Counted from the stretch's first letter, positions 1 through 8,852 are shown. The stretch is 64,000 nt of DNA from Fenollaria massiliensis (GCF_000312505.2 NZ_HG326227.1:171120-235119), one strand, 5' to 3'. Numbers and translations: made by a program. Notes: generated by a model from the letters alone, not told the origin.

Positions 1-1
1 C

Positions 2-340
2 TGCTCAGTTATACTTAGCATATTCCAAAAAGATTTGCTAGATAGCGCATCAGGTAGCGATATGAACGTATTAACACTAGGCGAAGCCGATTTAAACATA
101 AGTCTTTTACAAGGCATATTCATGGTACTCATAGCCATAGTCATAATTTTTGTACTATATAGAGTTTTATCAAAAATGAAGACAAAAGAAGTGATAGAAG
201 AAACAGACTGCACTTTGGACGTAGAAGCGCCAGCAAAGTTCTCATACCTGCCACTAGCCTTTAACATAGTAGTATGGATCATCATGGCAGGATTGCCTCT
301 ACTTATGTCACTAGGCATGATAAAAAATTTAGCAGTATAA
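2..340 (+). CDS. C-terminal end of an integral membrane protein (5' truncated)
   Basis: The reading frame is already open at the window edge, so only the last ~112 codons are present and the start lies outside. Two hydrophobic segments are visible, one around IFMVLIAIVIIFVLY and one from SYLPLAFNIV to the LPLLMSLGMI stretch, separated by a charged loop with KMKTKEV and EETD. This looks like the last two membrane spans of a multi-pass transporter or permease. I do not recognise the family from this remnant. It ends about 35 bases before the promoter of the tRNA cluster; no clear terminator hairpin lies between. Confidence 0.6.
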   Translation, partial: CSVILSIFQKDLLDSASGSDMNVLTLGEADLNISLLQGIFMVLIAIVIIFVLYRVLSKMKTKEVIEETDCTLDVEAPAKFSYLPLAFNIVVWIIMAGLPLLMSLGMIKNLAV

Positions 341-375
341 TATTTTTAAAATATTAAATAAATATTAAAAAAGTC

Positions 376-404
376 TTGACAATTAAATCAATTTATAGTA
401 TCAT
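376..404 (+). promoter_or_regulatory. Promoter of the tRNA-Phe/Gly/Cys cluster
   Basis: TTGACA at 376-381 and TATCAT at 399-404 are separated by 17 bases. This is a near-consensus vegetative (sigma-A) promoter placed about 30 bases before tRNA-Phe. Transcription would begin near 410, at the foot of the leader hairpin. Confidence 0.8.
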
Positions 405-406
405 AG

Positions 407-430
407 ACTAGTCAGCACGAGCTGACTAGT
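407..430 (+). promoter_or_regulatory. Perfect inverted repeat in the tRNA cluster leader
   Basis: ACTAGTCAGC (407-416) and GCTGACTAGT (421-430) are perfectly complementary around the 4-base loop ACGA. The hairpin begins roughly at the predicted transcription start and ends two bases before the mature 5' end of tRNA-Phe. No T-run follows it, so it is not a terminator. It may be a processing signal for the precursor transcript or an operator. Its function is not known to me. Confidence 0.7.
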
Positions 431-432
431 GT

Positions 433-508
433 GCCCAGATAGCTCAGTCGGTAGAGCAGTAGACTGAAAATCTACGTGTGGCTGGTTCGATCCCGGCTCT
501 GGGCACCA
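433..508 (+). tRNA. tRNA-Phe (GAA)
   Basis: A complete 76-nt cloverleaf. The acceptor stem GCCCAGA pairs with TCTGGGC, the anticodon loop CTGAAAA gives anticodon GAA, the T-arm carries GGTTCGATCC, and the 3' CCA is encoded. It is first in a three-tRNA transcript. Confidence 0.96.
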
Positions 509-511
509 CTT

Positions 512-586
512 GCGGAAATGGCTCAGTGGTAGAGCATCGCCTTGCCAAGGCGAGGGTCGCGAGTTCGAATCTCGTTTTCCGCTCCA
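512..586 (+). tRNA. tRNA-Gly (GCC)
   Basis: A 75-nt cloverleaf with acceptor stem GCGGAAA/TTTCCGC, anticodon loop TTGCCAA (anticodon GCC) and encoded CCA. It starts three bases after tRNA-Phe ends, so the two are cut from one precursor. Confidence 0.96.
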
Positions 587-593
587 TTTTTTT

Positions 594-667
594 GGCGGCA
601 TAGCCAAGTGGTAAGGCACAGGTCTGCAAAACCTTGACCACCAGTTCAAATCTGGTTGCCGCCTCCA
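594..667 (+). tRNA. tRNA-Cys (GCA)
   Basis: A 74-nt cloverleaf with acceptor stem GGCGGCA/TGCCGCC, anticodon loop CTGCAAA (anticodon GCA) and encoded CCA. It is the last tRNA of the cluster and is followed directly by a terminator. Confidence 0.96.
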
Positions 668-674
668 CAAACTT

Positions 675-704
675 GAAGCGTGTTTGAAGCACGCTTCTTT
701 TTTT
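675..704 (+). terminator. Rho-independent terminator of the tRNA cluster
   Basis: Stem GAAGCGTG (675-682) with CACGCTTC (690-697), a 7-base loop, then seven T residues. Confidence 0.92.
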
Positions 705-726
705 GCGCCTAAAATGCTTTTTGTGA

Positions 727-732
727 TATAAT
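727..732 (+). promoter_or_regulatory. -10 element before the DUF6873-like gene
   Basis: A perfect TATAAT lies 16 bases before the start codon. No convincing -35 box is visible. The expected transcript start falls almost on the ribosome-binding site AGGTGA, so the mRNA would have a very short leader. Confidence 0.55.
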
Positions 733-748
733 TATCTTAGGTGATGAA

Positions 749-1447
749 ATGATTGCTATAGTTGACAGAGCTTATTATGATATTCTTCGCTATAAGCTTA
801 GTGAATTTAATATAAAGGCTTTTCCATCGTTTGAGAGTAAAATTTTGAAAGGGGCGGTCAAGACTCATCCTGATATGTCACTTTTTAAATATGACGAAGA
901 GACTTTAATTGCGAGCTGCGAATCTTTTGATTATTATAATGAAATTTTTAAAGGTACTAAGATAAATATCATCAATGCAAATGAAGATCCTCATGAAAAA
1001 TATCCATCTGATATAAAGTTCAATGCGCTACGCGCAGGTGATCACTTGATTTGCAAAAGAGATGTATGTGCTAAAAGCATTATAAAACGTTTTGATGAGG
1101 AAAAGATTACAAACTCATCTCAAGGCTATGTGAAATGCTCTGTGATTGATATAGGTGGCGAGTATTTTGCGACGGATGACAAATATTTGCATGAAATTAT
1201 AAAATCTTTGGGCAAAAAATGCATTTTGCTAGACAAGGGCTTTGTAAAGATTAAAGATTATGACTATGGATTTATAGGCGGGGCGAGTGGATATGCGCGT
1301 GATAAGATATTTTTAACGGGTAAAATTATTAGCGAGGCTAATAGGATTCGCTTGGAAGAATTTGCACGAGAAATCAATAAAGAATTGATTTATTTGACGG
1401 AATATGATATATTTGATATAGGAACTTTGATGATTATGGAGGAATAA
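749..1447 (+). CDS. DUF6873-like conserved protein
   Basis: A 232-residue soluble protein without signal peptide or membrane segments. Its general pattern (IVDRAYYD at the start, FNALRAGDHLICK near 95, an IGGASGYARD loop near 175 and a C-terminal LTEYDIFDIGTLM) resembles the DUF6873 group, thought to adopt a guanidine-modifying-enzyme-type fold. I make that assignment by recall and with moderate confidence. No biochemical role is established. The ATG follows an AGGTGATG ribosome site. The gene ends one base before hisS, so the two are co-transcribed. The link to histidyl-tRNA synthetase may be no more than shared transcription. Confidence 0.7.
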   Translation: MIAIVDRAYYDILRYKLSEFNIKAFPSFESKILKGAVKTHPDMSLFKYDEETLIASCESFDYYNEIFKGTKINIINANEDPHEKYPSDIKFNALRAGDHLICKRDVCAKSIIKRFDEEKITNSSQGYVKCSVIDIGGEYFATDDKYLHEIIKSLGKKCILLDKGFVKIKDYDYGFIGGASGYARDKIFLTGKIISEANRIRLEEFAREINKELIYLTEYDIFDIGTLMIMEE

Positions 1448-1448
1448 T

Positions 1449-2750
1449 ATGCTAGTAAAACCATCGATATTGCCGGGTACTATGGAACTTTTACCTCATG
1501 AGCAATTAATTTTTAACAGGATGAAGGACATAATTAGAGAAACTTATGAACTTTTCTCTTTTTTACCTATTGATACGCCTGCTTTGGAGAAGACTGAGAT
1601 ACTTCTTGCTAAGGGCGGCGGAGAAACTGAAAAACAAATTTATAATATTGCAAATACTTCGACTGAGACATCTTTGCGCTTTGATTTGACTGTGCCTCTT
1701 GCAAGATACGTTAGTATGCATGAGCATGAACTTAAATTTCCATTCAAAAGATATCAAATCGCCAAGGTTTATAGGGGCGAGAGGAACCAAAAGGGTAGAT
1801 ACAGAGAGTTTTACCAATGTGACTGCGATATCATAGGCGATGAAAAGCTTTCAAAATTCTATGATGCAGAGCTTGTTAAAATTATCAGCATTATATTTAA
1901 AAAGTTTGGTTTTGATAAATTCACTATCATGATTAACAATAGAAATATCATGAATGGTTTCTTAAAGAGTCAAGGTGTTGAAGATACTGTAGAGGCTGTT
2001 CGCGCGCTTGATAAGTATGACAAGATAGGTAGAGATAGCCTTGAGGAACTTCTTATTAATCAAGGTATAAAGTCTGATTCTGTTAAAAAGATTATTGATT
2101 TAATCGAGTTTGAAGGAACAAATGAAGAGACTATCGCTCACTTGGAAGGGCTTGGTATTGATAATGAAATTTTCTTAAAAGGTCTTGCTGAGATGAAAGA
2201 AGTTTTGGAAAATATCAAATTATTTAATGTTGATAAAAATAATTATAAATTCACTTTAAAATTACAAAGAGGACTTGATTATTACACATCAACTGTTATT
2301 GAGACTGTTCTTGATGATTACAAGGAGCTGGGCAGTGTTGCTGGCGGCGGTAGCTATGAGAATCTTACTCAGTTCTACTCAAAGAGAGAGCTTCCAGGCG
2401 TTGGTATATCCATCGGATTAACAAGATTATTCTTCCAATTGAGTGAAAAGAACATTCTTCCAAAATTTGAAAGTGAAGAAAAATCTTTCTTGGTCGCTCC
2501 ACTTGATATTGACATGAGCTACGCTATAAGCGTGTTAAATGAATTACATGAGTTAGGCGCTCACTCTGAAGTACTTTACTCCAAGATGAAGATGAAGAAA
2601 ATTTTTGATTTTGCCGAAAGCTATAGCTTTGACTATATCATCTTCCTAGGACAAGAAGAACTAGAAAATAAGAAGTTATCGGTAAGAGACCTTAAGAGCA
2701 AAGAGAATATAAGCATTAGCATAGACGAATTGAAAACTTTAATAAAATAA
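1449..2750 (+). CDS. hisS: Histidine--tRNA ligase
   Basis: A class II aminoacyl-tRNA synthetase of 433 residues, the usual length, charging tRNA-His in the cytoplasm. Visible signatures are the N-terminal PGTMELLP and motif 1 region, motif 2 around FKRYQIAKVYRGER with FYQCDCDIIG, the histidine-binding QRGLDYYTSTV segment near residue 275, GGGSYENL, the motif 3 GVGISIGLTRL near 320, and a C-terminal anticodon-binding domain with FLGQEEL. The ribosome site GGAGG overlaps the end of the upstream gene and the ATG follows directly. HisZ, the catalytically inactive paralog, is less likely because the RGLDYY and anticodon-binding parts are both intact. A terminator follows the stop. Confidence 0.9.
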   Translation: MLVKPSILPGTMELLPHEQLIFNRMKDIIRETYELFSFLPIDTPALEKTEILLAKGGGETEKQIYNIANTSTETSLRFDLTVPLARYVSMHEHELKFPFKRYQIAKVYRGERNQKGRYREFYQCDCDIIGDEKLSKFYDAELVKIISIIFKKFGFDKFTIMINNRNIMNGFLKSQGVEDTVEAVRALDKYDKIGRDSLEELLINQGIKSDSVKKIIDLIEFEGTNEETIAHLEGLGIDNEIFLKGLAEMKEVLENIKLFNVDKNNYKFTLKLQRGLDYYTSTVIETVLDDYKELGSVAGGGSYENLTQFYSKRELPGVGISIGLTRLFFQLSEKNILPKFESEEKSFLVAPLDIDMSYAISVLNELHELGAHSEVLYSKMKMKKIFDFAESYSFDYIIFLGQEELENKKLSVRDLKSKENISISIDELKTLIK

Positions 2751-2753
2751 ATC

Positions 2754-2784
2754 AATCCCTATACGAATAAGTATAGGGATTTTT
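2754..2784 (+). terminator. Rho-independent terminator after hisS
   Basis: AATCCCTATAC (2754-2764) pairs with GTATAGGGATT (2771-2781) around GAATAA, followed by a T-run. Confidence 0.9.
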
Positions 2785-2803
2785 ACATTTATTAAAGTAT
2801 TAC

Positions 2804-2833
2804 TTGAATGTAGCAGGTCTTTTGTGGTATAAT
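2804..2833 (+). promoter_or_regulatory. Promoter upstream of the secreted protein and pur genes
   Basis: TTGAAT (2804-2809), an 18-base spacer and TATAAT (2828-2833). It is the only clear promoter before purE, so the purEMNH genes may be read from here. I see no purine riboswitch between it and purE. Confidence 0.7.
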
Positions 2834-2847
2834 AATTTTGAGGTGGT

Positions 2848-3858
2848 ATGATGAAAAAACTTTTATTAATAGTTTTATCTGCTCTTATGTTTTTCATGAG
2901 TTTTAATTCTTATGCAAAAAATATTGAAGAATCAAAAATCAATAAAATATCTGGCCTTGTTAACTCTGATTTAGAGGATAAAGTGTTTGAATTACAAGGA
3001 GCTAATAAGGATGATGTGAAAGCTTTATTCATACCAGCAAGAGAGGTATTTACAAAGCTAAACTTTGATATATATTGGAACGGCGAGGACAAGTCTTGCT
3101 TTTTCAAAAAAGGTATAAAGAATATAAAGGTTAAGCTTGGATCGAAAAATTATATTACATCAAATAATAACAAGATCGAGCTTGATTATGCACCTATGCA
3201 AGTAGACATGAAGATGTATCTACCTATAGATGTTTTGTACTATTTACTTGATTATGATACATTTGTAGTCGCTGATACAATTTATATAAGAAATGCGATT
3301 GATGGCATAAAGACTGGTATAGTGAATGAGGCTAATTACAGCCTAGCTTATCCAGTATTTTTCAGTACTGAAGATGTAAAGAGAGCATATAGAAATAAAA
3401 TTAATGAACAAATCAAGAAATTTGTTGATGAGCACGTTGAAAAAGCAAAGAATGATGCTAAACTTAAGAAAATGTATTTTACTTATGATATAGCAAGGTC
3501 TGACGAGAGATTAGTATCTTTATGCTTTTATATCAATAGTGTTTACAATGATGACTCTACAAACAGTGAATTTTATACAAAGACATTTAATTTCAATAGT
3601 GCTGAAGAGATTAAATATGAAGATTTAATTAAAAAAGATCAAAATGTTAGAGAGACGATACTTGAGGATTTAACTAAGACTGAAGAAGAAAAGAACAGCA
3701 TTAGAAATAATATTAAGAATTATTATATCGTTGATAATTCTATAATCTTGTATTATTACAAGGATACGATTGGAAGTTCCAATATAGGATCTCACTATGT
3801 TAGAAGTGAGGACCTAAAATTTTATATAAATGAGGAATATTTAAAATATTTTAATTAA
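2848..3858 (+). CDS. Secreted protein with copper amine oxidase-like N-terminal domain
   Basis: A 336-residue protein with a signal peptide (MMKKLLLIVLSALMFFMSF followed by a YAKN cleavage region), so it is exported. Residues ~50-150 resemble the copper amine oxidase N-terminal-like domain common in secreted Firmicutes proteins (LFIPAREVFTKL, then MYLPIDVLYYLLDYD). Residues ~160-330 look like a DUF3298/DUF4163-type region (YPVFFSTEDVK, then the FYINSVYND and FNFNSAEEIKYEDL pieces). Despite the domain name no copper enzyme activity is implied. The likely role is in the cell envelope. A second ATG three bases downstream (2851) fits the GAGGTGG ribosome site better. Only 14 bases separate it from purE. 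Confidence 0.7.
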   Translation: MMKKLLLIVLSALMFFMSFNSYAKNIEESKINKISGLVNSDLEDKVFELQGANKDDVKALFIPAREVFTKLNFDIYWNGEDKSCFFKKGIKNIKVKLGSKNYITSNNNKIELDYAPMQVDMKMYLPIDVLYYLLDYDTFVVADTIYIRNAIDGIKTGIVNEANYSLAYPVFFSTEDVKRAYRNKINEQIKKFVDEHVEKAKNDAKLKKMYFTYDIARSDERLVSLCFYINSVYNDDSTNSEFYTKTFNFNSAEEIKYEDLIKKDQNVRETILEDLTKTEEEKNSIRNNIKNYYIVDNSIILYYYKDTIGSSNIGSHYVRSEDLKFYINEEYLKYFN

Positions 3859-3872
3859 AGGAGTGTAATTAT

Positions 3873-4352
3873 ATGAAGGTTGCATTAGTAATGGGCAGCA
3901 TCTCTGATAAAGAGGTTGTTGAAAAATCACAAAAAGTACTTGATGATTTTGGGGTTGAGTATGAGACAAGAGTTATCTCAGCTCACAGAACACCAGAAGT
4001 AGCATTTGATTTTGCTAAAAACGCAAAAAAGAATGGTATCGAGGCAATTATAACATTTGCAGGTAAGGCTGCACACTTAGGAGGAGTCATAGCAGGACTT
4101 AGTACTCTACCAGTTATAGGAGTTCCTGTAAAGAGCTCTTTAATGGATGGACTTGATTCACTTCTTTCAATTGTTCAAATGCCTAAGGGCGTTCCAGTTG
4201 CTACAGTTGCTGTCAATGGCGCAGAAAACGCAGCGATACTAGCTGTTCAAATCTTAGCCATCAAATACGATGAACTTGCTAAGAAACTTGAAGATTATAA
4301 GGTTAAGATGAGAGATGACATCGTTAAAATCGATGCAGAACTTAATAAGTAG
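3873..4352 (+). CDS. purE: N5-carboxyaminoimidazole ribonucleotide mutase (class I PurE)
   Basis: A 159-residue protein of typical PurE length that converts N5-CAIR to CAIR in purine synthesis. The N-terminal MGSISDKEV is the class I PurE pattern (usually GSxSD), followed by VISAHRTPE near residue 45, AGKAAHLGGVIAG near 70 and PVIGVPVKS near 95, the segments that hold the substrate phosphate and the catalytic histidine. The ribosome site AAGGAG precedes the ATG. The partner PurK is not in the window. The gene starts a tight purE-purM-purN-purH run. Confidence 0.94.
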   Translation: MKVALVMGSISDKEVVEKSQKVLDDFGVEYETRVISAHRTPEVAFDFAKNAKKNGIEAIITFAGKAAHLGGVIAGLSTLPVIGVPVKSSLMDGLDSLLSIVQMPKGVPVATVAVNGAENAAILAVQILAIKYDELAKKLEDYKVKMRDDIVKIDAELNK

Positions 4353-4360
4353 GTAGAACT

Positions 4361-5401
4361 ATGGGATTAACATATAAAGACGCTGGTGTAGATAAGACTA
4401 AGGGCTACGAAGAAGTAAAACTTATCAAGAGCCTTATCAAATCTACAAACAGAGACGGAGTTTTAAACGATATAGGAAATTTTTCAGGTTTATTCAAGAT
4501 AGATCTTAAAAAGTATGATAAACCAGTATTAGTAAGTGGCACAGATGGTGTAGGAACAAAATTAAAGCTTGCATTTATCTTAGATAAGCACGACACAATC
4601 GGTATAGATGCTGTGGCAATGTGTGTTAACGACATCATTTGTCAAGGTGCTGAACCACTTTTCTTCCTTGATTACATCGCTTCATCTAAACTTATCCCTG
4701 AAAAGATGGCTGAGATAGTATCAGGTGTTGCTGAGGGATGCAAGATGAGTCATGCTGCGCTTATAGGCGGAGAAACAGCTGAAATGCCAGGCTTCTACGG
4801 AGAAGGCGAGTACGATATAGCTGGTTTTGCTGTAGGTGTAGTAAATGAAGATAAGATTATAGATGGCTCAAAGATTGAAGATGGTGACGTTATCATCGGT
4901 CTTAGATCAAGTGGCGTTCACTCAAATGGTTTTTCACTAGTTAGAAAAATTATTTTTGATAATGATAAAGTTGATGTAAACAAAAAATATGACGGACTTG
5001 ATGATACTTTACTAAATGTTTTACTTACACCAACAAGAATTTATTACGATCCAATGATGGATATCATCGAACATGTTAATGTTAAGGCAATTTCACACAT
5101 AACAGGCGGCGGCTTCTACGAAAACATTCCTAGAATGATTAAAGACGGCTACACAGCTGTTATAGACCTAAAAGATTATGAAATACCACAAATTTTCAAA
5201 TATTTAATGACTTGGGCTGACGTTCATATAGAAGAAATGTTCGGTACATTCAATATGGGTATAGGCATGGTATTTGCTGTATCTAAGGACGAATTAGCAA
5301 AAACTGAAGAACTTCTTAATAAACATGGCGAAGATTATATAATACTAGGTCATATTGAAGAAAAAGAAACTAAGGAAAAAATATGTCTAAATTTAAAATA
5401 G
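4361..5401 (+). CDS. purM: Phosphoribosylformylglycinamidine cyclo-ligase
   Basis: PurM (AIR synthetase), 346 residues, closes the imidazole ring of formylglycinamidine ribonucleotide using ATP. Recognisable segments are LTYKDAGVD at the start, VSGTDGVGTKLKLA near residue 58, a DAVAMCVNDI motif near 88, GGETAEMPG near 137, GLRSSGVHSNGFSL near 183 and HITGGGFYENIPRM near 245, all usual for the family. It begins eight bases after purE and its last 19 bases overlap purN, indicating translational coupling. Confidence 0.95.
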   Translation: MGLTYKDAGVDKTKGYEEVKLIKSLIKSTNRDGVLNDIGNFSGLFKIDLKKYDKPVLVSGTDGVGTKLKLAFILDKHDTIGIDAVAMCVNDIICQGAEPLFFLDYIASSKLIPEKMAEIVSGVAEGCKMSHAALIGGETAEMPGFYGEGEYDIAGFAVGVVNEDKIIDGSKIEDGDVIIGLRSSGVHSNGFSLVRKIIFDNDKVDVNKKYDGLDDTLLNVLLTPTRIYYDPMMDIIEHVNVKAISHITGGGFYENIPRMIKDGYTAVIDLKDYEIPQIFKYLMTWADVHIEEMFGTFNMGIGMVFAVSKDELAKTEELLNKHGEDYIILGHIEEKETKEKICLNLK

Positions 5402-5997
5402 CCGTTCTAGCATCTGGTTCTGGCACTAATTTTCAAGCCATAATCGATGCGGTTAAAGAAAAAAAGCTTGATGCTGAGATAGTTTGTCTTATAAGCGATA
5501 GAAAAGCTGCCTATGCACAAGAAAGAGCTAAGGACAATGGTATTGATACCTACTACTTTAGTATTAAAAAATATGCTGACAGCGATGAATTTAATCACGC
5601 AATCGTAGAAGTACTTGATAAGTATGAGCCAGATTTAATTGTACTTGCAGGATACTTAAAGATTTTATCACATGAATTTATACAAAAGTATAGAGGCAAA
5701 ATCATCAACATACATCCATCACTAATACCAAAGCACTGCGGCGATGGTTTTTGGGGCATGAAAGTTCATGAGAGCGTTATTAAAGCAGGCGATGAGTACT
5801 CTGGAGCTACAGTTCATTTTGTTGATGAAGGAACAGATACGGGCAAAATTATTATACAAAGAAAAATCAAGCTAGCTGAGGACGAAACGGCAGAATCTTT
5901 GCAGAAGAAGATTTTAAATGAGATAGAACACAAAATTTTGATTGAAGCGATAAATAAAATAATAGGGGGCAAAATTAATGAAAAAAGCATTGATTAG
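5383..5997 (+). CDS. purN: Phosphoribosylglycinamide formyltransferase
   Basis: A folate-dependent GAR transformylase of 204 residues. It shows the N-terminal VLASGSGTNFQAI phosphate-binding loop, LAGYLKIL near residue 90, the catalytic NIHPSLIP motif near 108 (Asn and His), and GATVHFVDEGTDTG near 140 with the catalytic Asp. It uses 10-formyl-THF, which the fhs product in this window can supply. The ATG lies inside the end of purM, and purN in turn overlaps the start of purH by 20 bases. Confidence 0.95.
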   Translation: MSKFKIAVLASGSGTNFQAIIDAVKEKKLDAEIVCLISDRKAAYAQERAKDNGIDTYYFSIKKYADSDEFNHAIVEVLDKYEPDLIVLAGYLKILSHEFIQKYRGKIINIHPSLIPKHCGDGFWGMKVHESVIKAGDEYSGATVHFVDEGTDTGKIIIQRKIKLAEDETAESLQKKILNEIEHKILIEAINKIIGGKINEKSID

Positions 5998-7512
5998 CGT
6001 TTATGACAAAACAGGCATCGTTGAATTTGCTAAAGAGCTTGAAAATTTAGGCTACGGTATAATTTCAACTGGTGGAACTTATAAAAAACTCATAGACGCT
6101 GGCTTAAAAGTAGAAGAAGTTACTGAAGTAACTAATTTTCCAGAATGTTTAGATGGCAGAGTAAAGACATTAAATCCATATATCCACTGTGGTATTCTTT
6201 ATAGAAGAGACTTAGAAGAGGATAAGGATTTTGTAAAAAAGATGAATATATCAGATATTGACATCATAGTTAACAATCTATATCCATTCGAAGAATATGT
6301 TAATGACCCAAGCAAAACTCACGAAGAAATTATCGAAAAGATAGATATAGGCGGACCATCTATGATTAGAGCGGCTGCTAAAAACTATAAATTCGTGACA
6401 GTTATCATGGATCCAAGCGATTTTGATCTAGTATTAAAAGAACTAAAAGAAAATAAAGAAACATCTCTTAAGACAAGAGAGTATCTTGCTGGAAAAGTAT
6501 TTAACTACACAGCTTATTATGATTCACTAATCGCTGCTTACTTTAATAAAAAAGAAGGAATTGATTTTCCTGAGTACTATACTAAGGGCTACAAGAAGAT
6601 TAGTTCACTTAGATATGGCGAAAACCCACATCAAAAAGCAGCTTTCTATAAAGAGTCAAAAGTTGAAGAAGGCTCTTTAGTATCAGCAAAGCAATTACAT
6701 GGCAAGGAATTATCATTTAATAATATTAATGATGCTAATGGCGCTTTAGAAACATTAAAGATGTTTACAGAAAAACCAACAATAGTTGCCGTTAAGCACA
6801 CAAACCCATGTGGCGTTGGTTCAGCAGATACTTTAGCTGAAGCATTTAGAAAGGCTCGTGACTGTGACGACCAATCAATCTTTGGTGGCATCATAGCATC
6901 AAATAGAGAGATAGACGCTGAAACAGCTGAAGAGATGAGAGACATCTTCTTAGAAGTAATCATGGCTCCATCATATACAGAAGAGGCCTTTAAAATATTA
7001 ACAGACAAAAAGAAAAACAGAAGAATATTAACAATTGAAAATATTACAAATAATGAGTACACATCAAAGGATATGAAAAAGTACTATCTGGAATGATACT
7101 TCAAGACAGAGATACAGAGCTTTTTGAGGACTTTGAATGTGTAACAGAGAGAAAACCAACAGAAAAAGAAATAGAAGATCTTAAATTTGGATGGAAAGTA
7201 GTTAAGAACTGCAAGTCAAACGCAACACTACTTGCAAAAGACTCAGCTACAGTCGGTATAGGCCTTGGCAGCGTAAACAGATTCTTCACTGTAGAAAGAT
7301 CAGTTAAGATGGCTGGAGACAAAGCAAAAGGAGCAGTGCTTGCATCAGATGCTTTCTTCCCATTCACAGACTCAGTTGAATTACTTGCAAAACAAGGCGT
7401 TACAGCCATAATTCAACCGGGCGGATCAGTAGCAGACGAAGACGTTATAAAGTGCTGCAACGAACACAATATAGCAATGATATTCACTCATATGAGACAT
7501 TTTAGACATTAG
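5978..7512 (+). CDS. purH: Bifunctional PurH, AICAR transformylase/IMP cyclohydrolase, reading frame interrupted
   Basis: PurH carries out the last two steps to IMP. As read, it is in two pieces: 5978-7096 (372 codons: the IMP cyclohydrolase domain with ISTGGTYKKL and INNLYPF-like segments, then most of the transformylase with SLRYGENPHQ and KHTNPCG) and 7093-7512 (139 codons: LQDRD, KSNA, ASDAFFPF, QPGGS, ending FTHMRHFRH). Together they make the usual ~511 residues. The first frame runs off into KKYYLE-stop just where KVLSG-MILQDRD is encoded in the -1 frame, after an A5 run at 7076-7080. One extra A would restore the gene. The pieces overlap as ATGA. A GGGGG-containing ribosome site precedes the first ATG. 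A sequence error is the simplest explanation; see findings. Confidence 0.9.
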
Positions 7513-7522
7513 GAGGTAAAAA

Positions 7523-8821
7523 ATGGAGAAGTTTTTTGAATTAAAGAAAAACGGAACAAACACAAGAACCGAGATAGTTGCCGGTATTACTACATTTATG
7601 ACTATGGCATACATCCTAGTAGTAAACCCAATTATTTTAGGATCAACAGGCATGGATCAAAACGCAATTTTTACAGCGACAGCACTATCAGCAGCAATCG
7701 CTACATTAATCATGGCATTATACGCTAAATATCCATTCGCCTTAGCACCAGGTATGGGTCTTAATGCATATTTCGCTTATTCAGTAGTAGCTAATCAAGG
7801 ACTTTCTTGGGAATTTGCATTAACAGCTGTATTGATAGAAGGTATTATATTTATCGCTCTATCATTTTTCAAAGGAAGAGAAGTAATTTTCGACGCTATA
7901 CCATTGACACTAAAAAAAGCAGTTTCAGTAGGTATAGGCTTATTCATTTCTCTAATCGGTCTATCAGGATCAGGCATAATAGTTCACCCTGAAGGAACAA
8001 TCGTTGGACTAGGAAATATTAAAGAAGGCACAGCATTATTAGCACTTATTGGTTTATTAATTACATTTATACTAGTAATTAGAAAAGTTAAAGGCGCATT
8101 ATTACTTGGAATTATTTTAACAACAATTATCGGTATTCCTATGGGAATAACAACAATACCTGAAGGCTTTAAAATATTCTCACTACCACCATCAGTTGAA
8201 CCAATAGCGTTTAAATTTGATTTTTCACAAGTTTTCTCAACACAAATGTTTATGGCTGTACTAACATTTTTATTCGTAGATATGTTCGATACAGTAGGTA
8301 CACTAGCAGGTGTTGCATCAAAATCAAATATGCTAGATAAAGATGGCAAATTACCTAGAGTAAGTAAGGCTTTCTTCGCTGATTCAGTAGGTACAGTAGT
8401 TGGATCTATGCTTGGTACTTCAACAGTAACAACATTTGTTGAATCATCAGCAGGTGTTGCTGAAGGCGGAAGAACTGGTTTAACATCACTAACAACAGCA
8501 GTTATGTTCTTATTAGCATTATTCATCGCACCAATATTTACACTAGTACCAGCAGCAGCAACAGCTCCAGCACTTATTACAGTTGGTATGTTCATGATGG
8601 AACCAATCATGGATATAGATTTTAGAGATTATACAGAAGCAATCCCAGCATTCTTAACTATAGCTATGATGCCATTTGCATACAGCATCGCTGAAGGTAT
8701 CTTCTTTGGTATGATTAGCTACACAATATTAAAGACAGTCGCTGGCAGATATAAAGAAGTTTCTCCACTTATGTGGATACTTTCGATATTATTTATATTA
8801 AGATATATATTTATAGTATAA
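7523..8821 (+). CDS. NCS2-family purine permease (AzgA/PbuG type)
   Basis: A 432-residue polytopic membrane protein of the AzgA-like branch of NCS2 transporters, which take up hypoxanthine, guanine or adenine by proton symport. Characteristic pieces are TEIVAGITTFMTMAYILVVNP at the start, FALAPGMGLNAYFAY near 72, VDMFDTVGTLAGVA near 250 and GTSTVTTFVESSAGVAEGGRTGL near 305, with around a dozen hydrophobic spans. It begins eleven bases after purH with the strong site TAGGAGG, so purine salvage is transcribed with purine synthesis. Which base it prefers cannot be read from the sequence. Confidence 0.9.
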   Translation: MEKFFELKKNGTNTRTEIVAGITTFMTMAYILVVNPIILGSTGMDQNAIFTATALSAAIATLIMALYAKYPFALAPGMGLNAYFAYSVVANQGLSWEFALTAVLIEGIIFIALSFFKGREVIFDAIPLTLKKAVSVGIGLFISLIGLSGSGIIVHPEGTIVGLGNIKEGTALLALIGLLITFILVIRKVKGALLLGIILTTIIGIPMGITTIPEGFKIFSLPPSVEPIAFKFDFSQVFSTQMFMAVLTFLFVDMFDTVGTLAGVASKSNMLDKDGKLPRVSKAFFADSVGTVVGSMLGTSTVTTFVESSAGVAEGGRTGLTSLTTAVMFLLALFIAPIFTLVPAAATAPALITVGMFMMEPIMDIDFRDYTEAIPAFLTIAMMPFAYSIAEGIFFGMISYTILKTVAGRYKEVSPLMWILSILFILRYIFIV

Positions 8822-8852
8822 ATTAGTTTATTAAATCGTTAAATGTGGTATA

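Noticed and set aside
401..692. Minus-strand open frames across the tRNA cluster
   Set aside because: They are translations of tRNA complements (for example FELV and AGIEPAT patterns seen wherever tRNAs are mis-annotated) and overlap three well-formed tRNAs.
1449..2750. HisZ, the ATP-phosphoribosyltransferase regulatory subunit
   Set aside because: The RGLDYY histidine-binding motif and the anticodon-binding domain are both intact, and no hisG or other histidine genes are near.
7984..8610. Long minus-strand frame opposite the purine permease
   Set aside because: It is the complement of a strongly conserved transporter, has no ribosome site and a composition typical of an antisense shadow.
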